Notes: generated by a model from the sequence alone, not told the origin. DNA of 37,981 nucleotides from Prevotella sp. P5-92 (GCF_002251245.1 NZ_NPJG01000132.1:1-37981), one strand, 5' to 3'; shown: positions 1 through 7,637, numbered from the stretch's first letter. Translations and numbers: made by a program.

Positions 1-285
1 CAAAAGGTTGCAAGCAGAAAAAACTTCGGTATCGCGCGCGCACGCGTTATAATATATATAATAATTATATCTTACTATAAATAGTAGATTGAAAGAAAGA
101 CAGAATCTGAACAAGTCAATTCGAGACAATGTCTTCAATTCTGGCTTGTCACCCTCAAAGGCCTTTGAGAGAGGAAGCAGATTCGAAGGAAGAAAACGAG
201 ATGTTCAACGATAACGACAACCGGTTTGCGGCGACAAATCGCGGTGCATATCCGCGACAATCCGCGACAACGCCCGCCGTTGTAG

Positions 286-515
286 GGTCTTACCTCGTGT
301 AAGACCGCCCGCCGAAAAACCACCGCAAATCGGTGTACAAAACCACCGCAAATCGGGGTACGGTCTTACACGAGGTAAGACCCTACATCGGAGATTAGAG
401 GCGGCAATAACGCAATCATCGGAGATTAGCGGCGGGCAATCGACGCAAATCGGGTTGCGGTCTTACACGAAGTAAGACCCTACAGCGGAGATTAGCGGCG
501 GACAATACCGCAATC
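286..515. repeat. Palindromic GGTCTTAC-N5-GTAAGACC repeats with GGAGATTAG units
   Basis: Three palindromes with 8-bp arms GGTCTTAC and GTAAGACC and 5-nt loops lie at 286-306, 362-382 and 459-479. The first has loop CTCGT and is the reverse orientation of the other two (ACGAG, ACGAA). The second and third are each followed by CCTACA, one base, then CGGAGATTAG and GGCGG. A further CGGAGATTAGCGGCGG copy begins near 420. The word CGCAAATCGG precedes the second and third palindromes, so a unit of roughly 95 bp is duplicated in tandem. Function is unknown. Confidence 0.85.
318..361 (+). repeat. 21-bp direct repeat pair
   Basis: AACCACCGCAAATCGG followed by T or G and GTAC occurs at 318-338 and 341-361, with one mismatch and a 2-bp spacer. 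With only two copies and almost no spacer, this is a local duplication and not a CRISPR. Confidence 0.8.
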
Positions 516-538
516 CACTCGTCATCTTAAAAAGTTAC

Positions 539-918
539 CAGTTAACCGGTAACAAGTTAACTTTTTCACGATTATTAACATTCGAGTCTTCTCCCCACAC
601 ACTGCTTCCACTCTCAAAGGCCATAAGAGGAAGGGGTGGCGACAGGGTGGCGTTTTGCTACCACGCGAGGAAAAAATAAATTCCACGCGTGGGAGCAATA
701 TTTTGGTCGCGGGAGAGGGAAAACGGGGAAAGTCGCCAGTTAACCGGTAACAAGTTAACTTTTAACAGGTATTAACACAAGAATCTCGCATATGTGGAGT
801 AAAACATCGTGCCCATTTCTGTTTTTACAGGAAACATTGGTTAAACTGGTAAAAGACAACCCCGATTATCTGATTTGTGTACCGAACCCAAAAAGGTTAA
901 CTTGTTAACGGTTAACTG
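539..918. repeat. Three copies of a 27-bp AGTTAAC-rich element
   Basis: The same 27 bases, starting CAGTTAACCGG and ending AGTTAACTTTT, lie at 539-565 and 737-763. An inverted copy with two differences is at 892-918. All three share further flank on the AAAGTTGCC side. The second and third copies face each other as inverted repeats around about 128 bp, like the ends of a miniature element. The AGTTAAC words resemble the AGTTGAC octamer repeats found elsewhere in the window. Confidence 0.8.
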
Positions 919-976
919 GCAACTTTTTCTATTTTTTGCGGGTTGCCTCTAACAAACATATAATTTTACCGATAAT

Positions 977-1129
977 TCAGTCATTGTTTAAAGCATTTCT
1001 GCAAAGATAAGCGATATTATCCAAACCTTCAAATGCCATAGCGCATATTTCAGTACCATACTGTCGCACTACATTTTCCTTACAATCCAGTAAATCTTTC
1101 ACTAAGTCATTTAAACAGGTCGTCCAATG
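977..1129 (-). pseudogene. Possible gene remnant downstream of the ATPase
   Basis: On the minus strand a frame is open from 1129, after an in-frame TGA at 1130-1132, to a TGA at 977-979. It has no ATG before its middle. It overlaps the 3' end of the ATPase in another frame and encodes about 40 residues of normal-looking composition, including ENVVRQYG and FEGLDNIAYL. It may be the tail of a gene whose front was lost, or chance. No family was recognised. Confidence 0.25.
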
Positions 1130-2516
1130 TCACAATCTTTTGGATGTCATCAGAATACTCATTGCGTTTCACACCATTTGCACTTACCAAAACCTTATGA
1201 GTGGTCTTTGATGTGCGCGACTCCCTCTTGAAAACCTCCTCCTTGCGCAATATGTCTTCAAGGTCAGATGCCTGCATCTCCCATGGGTTTGACGTGTATT
1301 TCATTTCGCATATACTGACAACATCGTCATCCCTATCAATGAGCATGTCAATCTGTACACCAGGCTTGCTATTTACAGAACGCCACGAATATACACCTGA
1401 AATAATCCCCGAAATACCGAGTGCTTGCTTTATCTGCTCAACATGAAGCATACACACACGCTCAAAACTCAGTCCGCACCATGTATTATAAACAGGTTTA
1501 TTCAGACTATGCGACCAAAATTGCGGGTCTTTACGGGAATTTCCACTCATGAATTCATAATAAAATATGGTGAAAGGGTCGATGAGTTGGTAAACGGCAT
1601 CTTTCTTTTCGTTGCCAATAATATTGTAACAACGTATAAACCCGCAACTCTCAAGGTCTATAAGTAACTGACCGAAGTTGCCGTTGTCAACAAACTTCCC
1701 GCTCTTTATAAGCTCGTTCCTTGTCAATCCGGAACGCTTGCCCGACAAGAGCTTCACCACCTTGATATATCCCTCAGGTCTTTTGAACAATGATGCATAA
1801 AGCGCATCAAACTCTTCGTATAGCTCGCCACCTGGATTGAAAAAGTTCTGGTCGATATTTTGTGCAAGACTAAGCCCTTTTTGCATTGCTTTCCAATAGA
1901 AAGGCACACCTCCCATAATCATATAACCTTCTACCAGTTGTTTTCTCGACATACTTACCTTTCTGCTCTTCATGTATTGCTCACATTCTGAAAGGGTGAA
2001 AGGGCGAAGAGGAATTTTATAATCAACACGGTTATGAAGTCCACCCTTGTTCTTGACTATCTTGTTGATGATCCACGAAGTGGCACTTCCGCAAATAATC
2101 AGGCACACGTCTTTTCTGGCACTCGCCCATGAGTTCCAAAAATGTTCAAGCGCGGGTATGAGTCCCGACGCATGAGTGTCCATCCACGGCAGCTCGTCAA
2201 TAAATACAATTTTCTTTTTCTCAGCAGATTTATTAATGAGTTCCTTCAGCATACTGAATGCGTCCATCCAATTTGTTGGCGTGCGTTTGATGTCCATTCC
2301 ATATTCTGCCAGCGAATCGCACCATGCTTTCAGCTGTTTGTTGCGGGTTGAATTGGCAAGTCCACTATGCTGGAAAGTGAACTTGTAGTCAAACGTTTCC
2401 CTTATCAGGAATGTTTTCCCGACACGTCGTCTGCCATACACTGCCACAAACTCAGAGTACTCCGATTCGTATGCGTCCCAAAGACGCTGTTGTTCTTTCT
2501 TTCTTCCTATTAGCAT
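1107..2516 (-). CDS. AAA-type ATPase with C-terminal DUF234 nuclease-like domain
   Basis: The ATPase domain comes first, with Walker A GRRRVGKT near residue 31, Walker B VFIDELPWM near 122 and the arginine-rich strand LRPFTLSE. A winged-helix part and a C-terminal DUF234 region follow. There QIDMLID and, about 16 residues on, CEMKY make the D...ExK pattern of PD-(D/E)xK nucleases. This belongs to the archaeal-type ATPase family (ATPase_2 plus DUF234), whose cellular role is mostly unknown. Residues and length (469 aa) look intact. The ATG at 2516 was chosen because a -7 box (TACCTTTG, 2540-2547) lies inside the longer frame that opens at 2582, so transcription would start too late for that frame. 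The gene stands alone, divergent from the AraC regulator. Involvement in defence or mobile-element biology is possible but not shown. Confidence 0.88.
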   Translation of the reverse strand: MLIGRKKEQQRLWDAYESEYSEFVAVYGRRRVGKTFLIRETFDYKFTFQHSGLANSTRNKQLKAWCDSLAEYGMDIKRTPTNWMDAFSMLKELINKSAEKKKIVFIDELPWMDTHASGLIPALEHFWNSWASARKDVCLIICGSATSWIINKIVKNKGGLHNRVDYKIPLRPFTLSECEQYMKSRKVSMSRKQLVEGYMIMGGVPFYWKAMQKGLSLAQNIDQNFFNPGGELYEEFDALYASLFKRPEGYIKVVKLLSGKRSGLTRNELIKSGKFVDNGNFGQLLIDLESCGFIRCYNIIGNEKKDAVYQLIDPFTIFYYEFMSGNSRKDPQFWSHSLNKPVYNTWCGLSFERVCMLHVEQIKQALGISGIISGVYSWRSVNSKPGVQIDMLIDRDDDVVSICEMKYTSNPWEMQASDLEDILRKEEVFKRESRTSKTTHKVLVSANGVKRNEYSDDIQKIVTLDDLFK

Positions 2517-2539
2517 AATGATAATGATTATTTCTGCGG

Positions 2540-2547
2540 CAAAGGTA
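2540..2547 (-). promoter_or_regulatory. -7 box (TACCTTTG) of the ATPase gene
   Basis: The minus-strand octamer matches the Bacteroidota TAnnTTTG consensus 23 bases upstream of the ATG at 2516. No clear TTTG was found at the usual -33 distance. A long inverted repeat (2560-2608) covers that position instead. Confidence 0.75.
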
Positions 2548-2559
2548 CAAAAAAATATT

Positions 2560-2608
2560 GAGATTATGGCGGAATCTATCAAAAAAACGCAGATTCCGCC
2601 ACAATCTC
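2560..2608. repeat. 18-bp inverted repeat upstream of the ATPase promoter
   Basis: GAGATTATGGCGGAATCT (2560-2577) pairs with AGATTCCGCCACAATCTC (2591-2608) with one mismatch around a 13-nt A-rich loop. It begins 12 bp upstream of the ATPase -7 box and covers the -33 zone. It could be an operator for a dimeric regulator, or a structured element. It has no T-tract typical of a terminator in either direction. Confidence 0.75.
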
Positions 2609-2914
2609 GATGATTTTCACGTTTTTCTTAGACACACATTTGCAGTGTTTATATGTTCAGTCAACATATATACTTAAATCATCATAAATAAAAGGGGTCA
2701 CCCATATATTTTTGCCAAATTTGGTGTAATGAGAGTTTTTTTTCGCTTTGTTGGGCGTTTTTTTGAAATAAAAACACTACCTTTGCACAAGAATAATGGT
2801 GACGTTCTTCCTTCTTTATGGGTTTGACATTAATGTCGGATAGCCGTAAACAGGCAAAAAAGTAAAGCGGGTAGGTTCTCATTAATAATAAAAACACTTC
2901 AAAAAGCTCATTCT
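2609..2914. other. Divergent intergenic region
   Basis: No gene was seen between the ATPase inverted repeat and the AraC gene. It contains the TACCTTTG -7 box for the regulator (2778-2785) and a T-rich stretch upstream of it. CTTTGTTGGG (2746-2755) matches the downstream regulon decamer CTTTATTGAC at 7 of 10 positions and lies 22 bp before the -7 box, which weakly hints at autoregulation. Confidence 0.5.
2778..2785 (+). promoter_or_regulatory. -7 box (TACCTTTG) of the AraC-family regulator gene
   Basis: The consensus TAnnTTTG octamer lies 129 bases upstream of the ATG at 2915, which leaves a leader of about 120 nt. No other -7 box was seen nearer the start. Confidence 0.7.
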
Positions 2915-4084
2915 ATGACACTCGACATACAATCAATGGAAGCCTTGGCACACTACACTCGCGGTGGCGTGACCATATTCTTTGTCTTTTCGTGCTTCCT
3001 GCTCAGGAAATACGAGAAACGCAGCTATATGCTGAAGCTGCTCTATTTTTCATCGCTTCTTATTGCTGTTTGCTATGCCAAAGACGTGCTGTTCGCTTTC
3101 ACGTCGATAAAATATTCCACCCACTTGAACAACATTTCCGGCATATTGGACATGGTTTACATACCCGTGATTTCCGCCTTCTTCCTCGAAGTGGTTCGAC
3201 CGGGAGCAGTTTCCATGCGGCAGACATGGGCTTCGGTGGCGTTTCTCGCGTCGTTTGCCCTTATCTACGTTTTCTTGCCCTTCAAGGCGATTGAACTAAT
3301 CGCTTCCTGTGTGGCGTTCGCCATTTCTGCCATAACGTTGGTCTATGTTACTGTGTTTGCGGTGAGATACCGCAAAATGCTGTATGAAAACTATTCCTAC
3401 ACCGAGAATGTGGATGTCGTTTGGGTGATGCTGTCGTGCTATGCCTATTTCGGCTCTTTCGTCCTCTACGAACTGATGTTCCAAAACGCCGTGTGGCTCA
3501 GCGAAGTCATTTTCAACATCTCAGGCATGGTGTTGTGGACTATAGTGTTTAAGTTCGCCCAAAGGCACAGGGTGCTGAAAATGTTATTCCTGAATAATGG
3601 CAGTCCTGCCGACGACACCATGGGCGAAGAGGCAGCGGAAGAAGAGTTCGAAACGGAGCAAGGCGACACCGACGAGACAGGACTGACGGAGACAGAGGCC
3701 GACATGCGGAAGCAAGAACGCTACAAATACATAGAGTCGCGCATTCCGCTGTTAATGGAACAAGAGAAGCTCTTCCTCATGTCAAAACTCACTATCATGG
3801 ACCTGGCTACAAAGATAGGCACCAACAAAACCTATCTTTCCGAATATCTGAACAGCAACCTGAACATGTCGTTCCACGACTTTGTGAACAAGTATCGGGT
3901 GGAAGAGGCGTGCCGTATTATTGATGCCTTGCCGAAGGACAGCAAGCGGACGATAATAGACATTTCAAACAAGAGCGGATTTAATTCCATCTCGTCTTTC
4001 TACCGCCAATTTACGAAATTCAAGGGAATAAACCCAAGGAAATATCTCTTCGAGAAAATGACGAAGGCGGAGGAAAACGAGTAG
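2915..4084 (+). CDS. Seven-transmembrane AraC-family transcriptional regulator
   Basis: The first ~215 residues contain seven hydrophobic segments (about 17-33, 41-61, 78-95, 103-122, 126-150, 167-187 and 193-213). A very acidic linker (~229-262) follows, and then a C-terminal AraC/XylS double helix-turn-helix (~280-385). The latter shows the hallmarks DLATKIGTNKTYLSEYLN and GFNSISSFYRQFTKFKGINPRKY. The architecture implies a one-component sensor that stays in the inner membrane and binds DNA directly, a type frequent in Bacteroidota. The ligand is unknown. It lies just upstream of, and co-oriented with, a run of secreted-protein genes whose promoters carry phased decamers with the ~20-bp spacing AraC proteins use. 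Regulation of that run is an inference from position and motif. Confidence 0.88.
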   Translation: MTLDIQSMEALAHYTRGGVTIFFVFSCFLLRKYEKRSYMLKLLYFSSLLIAVCYAKDVLFAFTSIKYSTHLNNISGILDMVYIPVISAFFLEVVRPGAVSMRQTWASVAFLASFALIYVFLPFKAIELIASCVAFAISAITLVYVTVFAVRYRKMLYENYSYTENVDVVWVMLSCYAYFGSFVLYELMFQNAVWLSEVIFNISGMVLWTIVFKFAQRHRVLKMLFLNNGSPADDTMGEEAAEEEFETEQGDTDETGLTETEADMRKQERYKYIESRIPLLMEQEKLFLMSKLTIMDLATKIGTNKTYLSEYLNSNLNMSFHDFVNKYRVEEACRIIDALPKDSKRTIIDISNKSGFNSISSFYRQFTKFKGINPRKYLFEKMTKAEENE

Positions 4085-4154
4085 CCAAAGAAGGGAAAAC
4101 ATCGCAAAAAAGGTAGAAAAAACGGTAAAAACAGCCCTAAGAACTCACTTTTTT

Positions 4155-4184
4155 CCGTTTTGACAAATGTTTTGCTGTTTTGAC
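4155..4184 (+). promoter_or_regulatory. Phased decamer pair, candidate AraC-type operator
   Basis: CCGTTTTGAC (4155-4164) and CTGTTTTGAC (4175-4184) are spaced exactly 20 bp start to start. The second ends 23 bp before the -7 box. The same arrangement recurs at 7577-7606 and 9817-9846. Confidence 0.6.
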
Positions 4185-4207
4185 AAGCCTCTTTCGAAGT
4201 TTTTACG

Positions 4208-4215
4208 TATCTTTG
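4208..4215 (+). promoter_or_regulatory. -7 box (TATCTTTG) of the interrupted lipoprotein gene
   Basis: TAnnTTTG lies 39 bases upstream of the ATG at 4255 and directly downstream of the phased decamers. Confidence 0.75.
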
Positions 4216-4254
4216 CGCCAAAATACGTGATTATTAATTTTAAAATAAAAAAGA

Positions 4255-5234
4255 ATGAAAACAATTGTTATGAAGATGTGGCTTGTCGTAGCGGCAGCCC
4301 TAACAGTGACTTTAACTTCGTGTTCAGACGATGACGACAACAACACAAGCGGCAGCGACAAGATGACCTATTCCGCGGAAATCGAGGTGAGCGACGATGT
4401 CCTCAGCTTGGCTACCGTAAACCTGCAGGAATACGGCAACAGCGGACTGGGAGCTGCAACGCAGTTGACAAACACCAAGTACGACTGGTCGAAGACCATC
4501 ACTTCCTATCCCGCCAAGGTGGGTCTGGCACTTAGCATAGAGCCAAAGAACCAGGAACTGACCAAGGAGAAGTATGACATCACAGTGGTGTATAAGGTGA
4601 CCATGAAGGACGCGGAAGGCAACATAAAGGGTGCCGGAGTAGGCTTCTCCAAGAAATTGTCAGGCGTGCAGGCTACACGTGTTCCCGTTGTACTTGAGGA
4701 TATTAAGGAACAGCTGACGAATCAAAAGGCACTCATCGACTTCAATTCCGCTTCCAAATTCACCCAAAGGTCGAAGAGTGAGTTCTAAATGACCAGTTGG
4801 CGAGAGGACGAGTTGACAAGTTGATAGTCTGTCAGCAATGTACAGCGAAAGTAACAACTTGTCAACTTGTCAACTCGTTCTACATCGACTCGCTGATTGT
4901 TGCTGACAGCAAGTTTGCCGAGGAGCATGTCTATTTGGAGAAGGAGATAGTGATAGACCTCGACAACATTCTGAGCCACTATATGTTTGAGAACGACGTT
5001 GACACACTGTCGCTCAGGGCGATGATATGCTACGAGGGCAACACGCAGAAGGAGGAAGTGCTGAAGCTGGTGGTAAAGCGCAACGGCACCTCAGTGACTT
5101 CCATCTCAACCGACAACGACGGCCCATCGGAGTACTACAACCTCAACGGACAGCGCATCACCGCACCCGCCGACAAACGCCAGCTCTATATTGAGAGGCG
5201 AAACGGAAAGGCGACGGTGAGGGTTAGAAGATAG
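4255..5234 (+). pseudogene. Lipoprotein gene interrupted by an 89-bp palindromic insertion
   Basis: The first part (4255-4788) encodes a lipoprotein signal with lipobox LTSC, then SDDDDNN, and about 150 further residues. It stops at TAA right after ...RSKSEF. The second part (from 4881, in another frame) encodes YIDSLIVAD... through to the tag YYNLNGQR ... LYIERRNGKATV, stop at 5232-5234. Removing 95 bp between two copies of GTTCTA (4782-4787 and 4877-4882) joins SEF directly to YID in one uninterrupted frame of about 294 codons. This is a clean single-event disruption. The intact protein would have been an outer-surface lipoprotein of unknown function carrying the C-terminal tag also seen on its downstream neighbours. 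The N-terminal 177-residue product could still be made. The C-terminal part has no lipoprotein signal of its own. Confidence 0.85.
4788..4876. mobile_element. 89-bp miniature palindromic insertion
   Basis: The insert is bounded by 6-bp direct repeats GTTCTA (4782-4787 and 4877-4882), like a target-site duplication. ACGAGTTGACAAGTTG (4808-4823) is perfectly inverted as CAACTTGTCAACTCGT (4863-4878), with another CAACTTGT at 4855-4862. The arms are made of the AGTTGAC[AG] octamer that also occurs as tandem arrays at 15080, 22830 and 27390. It has no coding capacity, so movement would need a transposase in trans. The right arm overlaps the repeat by two bases, so the exact boundary is uncertain by a few bases. 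Confidence 0.65.
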
Positions 5235-5258
5235 TATAGGCTTGAAGACCGAAGCTCA

Positions 5259-5288
5259 AAGCCCCCTCCAGCTTCCCCAAGGGGGCTT
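5259..5288 (+). terminator. Hairpin after the interrupted lipoprotein gene
   Basis: AAGCCCCCT (5259-5267) pairs with AGGGGGCTT (5280-5288) around a 12-nt loop, 25 bases after the stop. No U-tract follows, so this may be a weak terminator or an intergenic repeat unit. Confidence 0.5.
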
Positions 5289-5320
5289 CGAGTGGGCATT
5301 TAATTTATAAAAAGAAGCGT

Positions 5321-5541
5321 ATGAATAAGAAAAAATGGTTCCCTATGCTGCTGATGGCAGCAATGTGTGTGTTAGGATTCACATCGTGCAGTGACGACGA
5401 CGACATCGGCGACAACCCCGACACGCCGTCGAAGGAAATACCTTTGACAAGGATGACAACCTTGTGCTCAATAGCTATACCACAGGAACACGCAGTCTGC
5501 TTTACGACGACAACACCGACGAGACAGAATGCTCAAAATAA
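5321..5541 (+). pseudogene. Frameshifted lipoprotein remnant
   Basis: The ATG at 5321 opens a typical lipoprotein signal (MNKKKWFPMLLMAAM, then lipobox FTSC and SDDDD). The frame runs to about DTPSKE. From there the sensible reading is in another frame (GNTFDKDDNLVLNSYTTGTR, LLYDDNTDE) and ends at TAA 5539-5541. The first frame instead carries on to 5641 through the next gene's promoter, and that tail has no protein character. Even with the shift repaired the product would be only ~73 residues, so this is the front end of a larger lost gene. Its family was not recognised. The next gene's promoter follows directly, as if a deletion removed the rest. Confidence 0.65.
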
Positions 5542-5562
5542 CGGTGAATTTGTAACTTTTTT

Positions 5563-5572
5563 CCGTTTTGAC
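5563..5572 (+). promoter_or_regulatory. Single regulon decamer CCGTTTTGAC
   Basis: This is identical to the distal decamer at 4155-4164 and ends 23 bp before the -7 box at 5596. The partner expected 20 bp upstream (5543-5552) is not conserved, so this promoter has only the proximal half-site. Confidence 0.5.
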
Positions 5573-5595
5573 ATTCCTGTTTCCCTTTTTCCAAT

Positions 5596-5603
5596 TAACT
5601 TTG
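5596..5603 (+). promoter_or_regulatory. -7 box (TAACTTTG) of the 623-aa Omp28-like gene
   Basis: TAnnTTTG lies 34 bases upstream of the ATG at 5638. The following GCAGCG is shared with the next promoter at 7630. Confidence 0.8.
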
Positions 5604-5637
5604 CAGCGTTTTTGAAAATAACAAAAATAATTATTAT

Positions 5638-7509
5638 ATGAAAAAGAAAAGCTTTTTATTGATTGCAGTTATGCTGACAATAGCGGCTTCTGCAATGGCA
5701 CAAAAGCATGTGGTAGAGGAAAACTACTGGTGGAACGACCAGCCGGAAGGCTATCTATGGTCTATGGGTACATTCTCTACAGCCGAGGTTAATGTGGCTG
5801 CAATGATTCCTCAGGATATGGAGGGATGCGTGATTGACGAGGTGGCGTTCTATGCCTCCGACATATCGCAACTCACAGACATCAAACTCTTTGTGACACG
5901 CAAACTGAGTAAAGACATCAACAACCTTGACATTGTGCTCACTCCTACAGAACTGCCTACCGAGGCCGATGCCCAGGGCAAATGGCGAGTGAGAGCAAAA
6001 CTGCCAGAGGACTTCATAGTGCCCTTCGGAGGTGCCTACATCGGATATAAGGTGACACCAACCGACGGAATGGCATCGGCCATGAACACATGGACTGACT
6101 CTCCTGACGGATGGCCTTTACCAGCTGACAAGAGTATGTTCATACAAGGAGGCCCGGAACTGCAATGGTCATCATTAGGCGACACATTCGGTGCAGCTGC
6201 GGTGACGGCTCACGTAAAGGCAAGGAATGTGGAGGACAATAGTGTGGCTCTGTATGAAAAGACTGAATACGTGAAACTGACAGGCGAAAAGGACTTTGAG
6301 TACATACTGCCAGTGAAGAACCGCAGTGCCAAGGACATCCAGTCATTGACTTATACCGTGAGCATTGACGGCGGCGAGGCAAAAGAATTCACCTATACGT
6401 TCCAGTATCAGTTTAAGGCATTCGGACTTAGCTCTATAGTAGGCAAGATTGACGCTCCCGACACTGATGGCTGCCATTCGATGGACATAGATATTACAAA
6501 GGTGGATGGAGTGGAAAATACGTCAGACGCAAGGAGCATGAAGCTGATGCTTGTCACTGTGCCGAAGTCTGCACCAAGAAACACCATCGTGGAGAGCTTT
6601 AGGTCGGCGGGACTCGGCATGATGCCACTTAACATTATTGGCGAGCGCAAACTGAAGGAACTTTACGGCGGTAAGGCGATAATCCTTGGTGCTAATAGCG
6701 ACGACTATTGGGAATGCGCCGACTATCAGGAAGTGGTGAGGAAGTACTATTACAACAATCTCAATAATTTCTGCTTCGACCGTGCTCTTCCAGCCATCGA
6801 CCCTTATCGTGGCTATCATCTTTATGAGAAATCTGGCGAGATGGTTTACTCCACCAACGAGGCTTTCGACTATATCAATGCCATCACTTCGGAAGCCACT
6901 GTCGGCATCGACGCAAGATGGCATAGCGACGAGGGAACAACTATTGACGTGGATGTGACCACAACATTCCTCTATGACCGTGAGGATGCTCCCTATCATC
7001 TTGAGCTGTATCTGAAGGAAAGCCCTATTCAGGCTGTTGGCAAAGATGATGACAACTGGTGGAACGAGGCAATCTCAAATGCCTACAGCGGCAGCGAGGA
7101 AGAACTGCCCGAGGAGTTTGACTGGTTTGTACAGGCAGTGCCCATCATTCCGGGATATATTTTTGAGAATGTAGTAAGGGCATGTTGGGGCGCATTGACC
7201 GGCATTGATGGCAGCATAATGGCTCCAATTGTCAAGAATGTTCCACAGACATACAGCACCACTCTCGACTTGTCGGAGATAGACATCCGCGACAAGAACA
7301 ACCTTCACCTTGTGGCAATGCTTGTCAATGAGGGAGGCACCGTAGTGAATGCCGCTGAAGTGTCGCTTGGCAATGCCACTTCAATAGAAAGCATAAAGGA
7401 ATCGACAAAAGCAATTGTTCCCGACCAAATCTATAACCTCCGCGGCATTGAGATGAAGACCGAGAAGGGCATATATATAAAAGGTGGAAAGGTGAGGATT
7501 AAAAATTAG
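5638..7509 (+). CDS. Exported Omp28-like protein without redox cysteines
   Basis: A signal peptide (MKKKSFLLIAVML ... SAMAQ) is followed by a beta-rich N-terminal half. A region at ~310-400 follows the Omp28/thioredoxin-like layout (TIVESF ... ERKLKELYGGKAIILGANSDD). The C-terminal part ends RACWGALTGIDG ... NLHLVAMLVNEGGTVVNAAEV, again as in Omp28 relatives. Where those relatives carry a CxxC, this protein has SAGLGMMP, so disulfide chemistry is not expected. The last ~28 residues (YNLRGIEMKTEKGIYIKGGKVRI) look like the sorting or anchor tag of Bacteroidota surface proteins, so export to the outer membrane surface is inferred. It shares KLKELYG and GAYIGY/GAYMGY segments with the 666-aa protein downstream. 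Function is unknown, and the Omp28 assignment rests on pattern resemblance only. Confidence 0.7.
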   Translation: MKKKSFLLIAVMLTIAASAMAQKHVVEENYWWNDQPEGYLWSMGTFSTAEVNVAAMIPQDMEGCVIDEVAFYASDISQLTDIKLFVTRKLSKDINNLDIVLTPTELPTEADAQGKWRVRAKLPEDFIVPFGGAYIGYKVTPTDGMASAMNTWTDSPDGWPLPADKSMFIQGGPELQWSSLGDTFGAAAVTAHVKARNVEDNSVALYEKTEYVKLTGEKDFEYILPVKNRSAKDIQSLTYTVSIDGGEAKEFTYTFQYQFKAFGLSSIVGKIDAPDTDGCHSMDIDITKVDGVENTSDARSMKLMLVTVPKSAPRNTIVESFRSAGLGMMPLNIIGERKLKELYGGKAIILGANSDDYWECADYQEVVRKYYYNNLNNFCFDRALPAIDPYRGYHLYEKSGEMVYSTNEAFDYINAITSEATVGIDARWHSDEGTTIDVDVTTTFLYDREDAPYHLELYLKESPIQAVGKDDDNWWNEAISNAYSGSEEELPEEFDWFVQAVPIIPGYIFENVVRACWGALTGIDGSIMAPIVKNVPQTYSTTLDLSEIDIRDKNNLHLVAMLVNEGGTVVNAAEVSLGNATSIESIKESTKAIVPDQIYNLRGIEMKTEKGIYIKGGKVRIKN

Positions 7510-7543
7510 GAATGAGGAATTAGGGATTAGAAATTAGGAATGA
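7502..7543 (+). repeat. Six tandem heptamers
   Basis: Starting in the stop codon of the preceding gene, six 7-bp units follow without gaps: AAAATTA, GGAATGA, GGAATTA, GGGATTA, GAAATTA, GGAATGA. The array ends exactly at the terminator stem. Such arrays can change length by slippage. Confidence 0.75.
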
Positions 7544-7578
7544 AGTGGCTTTTCCGTCGCGAAAAGCCACTTTTTTCT
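7543..7578 (+). terminator. Rho-independent terminator of the 623-aa gene
   Basis: A perfect 12-bp stem (7543-7554 with 7561-7572, AAGTGGCTTTTC) with a 6-nt loop is followed by a T-tract. The T-tract runs straight into the next promoter's decamer CTTTATTGAC, so terminator and candidate operator are fused. Confidence 0.9.
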
Positions 7579-7606
7579 TTATTGACCGAAAGTTTTCTTT
7601 ATTGAC
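7577..7606 (+). promoter_or_regulatory. Phased decamer pair CTTTATTGAC, candidate operator
   Basis: Two perfect copies lie at 7577-7586 and 7597-7606, exactly 20 bp apart. The second ends 23 bp before TAACTTTG at 7630. Confidence 0.65.
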
Positions 7607-7629
7607 AAGTGACTTTCGGATATTTTTTG

Positions 7630-7637
7630 TAACTTTG
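7630..7637 (+). promoter_or_regulatory. -7 box (TAACTTTG) of the 666-aa gene
   Basis: The consensus octamer lies 90 bases upstream of the ATG at 7728, giving a leader of about 80 nt. Confidence 0.8.

Larger units (their letters stand above)
1..976. other. Repeat-rich noncoding region
   Basis: No open frame here looks like a real gene. The stretch is a patchwork of repeats. An alternating CG tract (33-46) runs into an AT-only tract (47-71). Two copies of TCCGCGACAA are adjacent (251-270). Three palindromes are built on GGTCTTAC/GTAAGACC, three copies carry a 27-bp AGTTAAC element, and CCACGCG words recur near 661-690. Such intergenic mosaics are usual in Prevotella-type genomes. Confidence 0.7.

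Noticed and set aside
135..323. 62-aa minus-strand frame in the repeat region
   Set aside because: It overlaps palindromic repeats, has no promoter, and is rich in Arg and Cys as chance frames in GC-rich repeats are.
318..361. Possible CRISPR
   Set aside because: Only two 21-bp copies with a 2-bp gap and no cas genes nearby.
1002..1009. Minus-strand TATCTTTG as a promoter
   Set aside because: No gene follows it leftward, and it lies inside a possible coding remnant.
4127..4161. Terminator after the AraC gene
   Set aside because: Only AAAACGG/CCGTTTT could pair over a long loop, and the CCGTTTT is part of the decamer.
5542..5641. C-terminal half of the 106-aa frame starting at 5321
   Set aside because: It reads through the next gene's promoter and has no protein-like composition.
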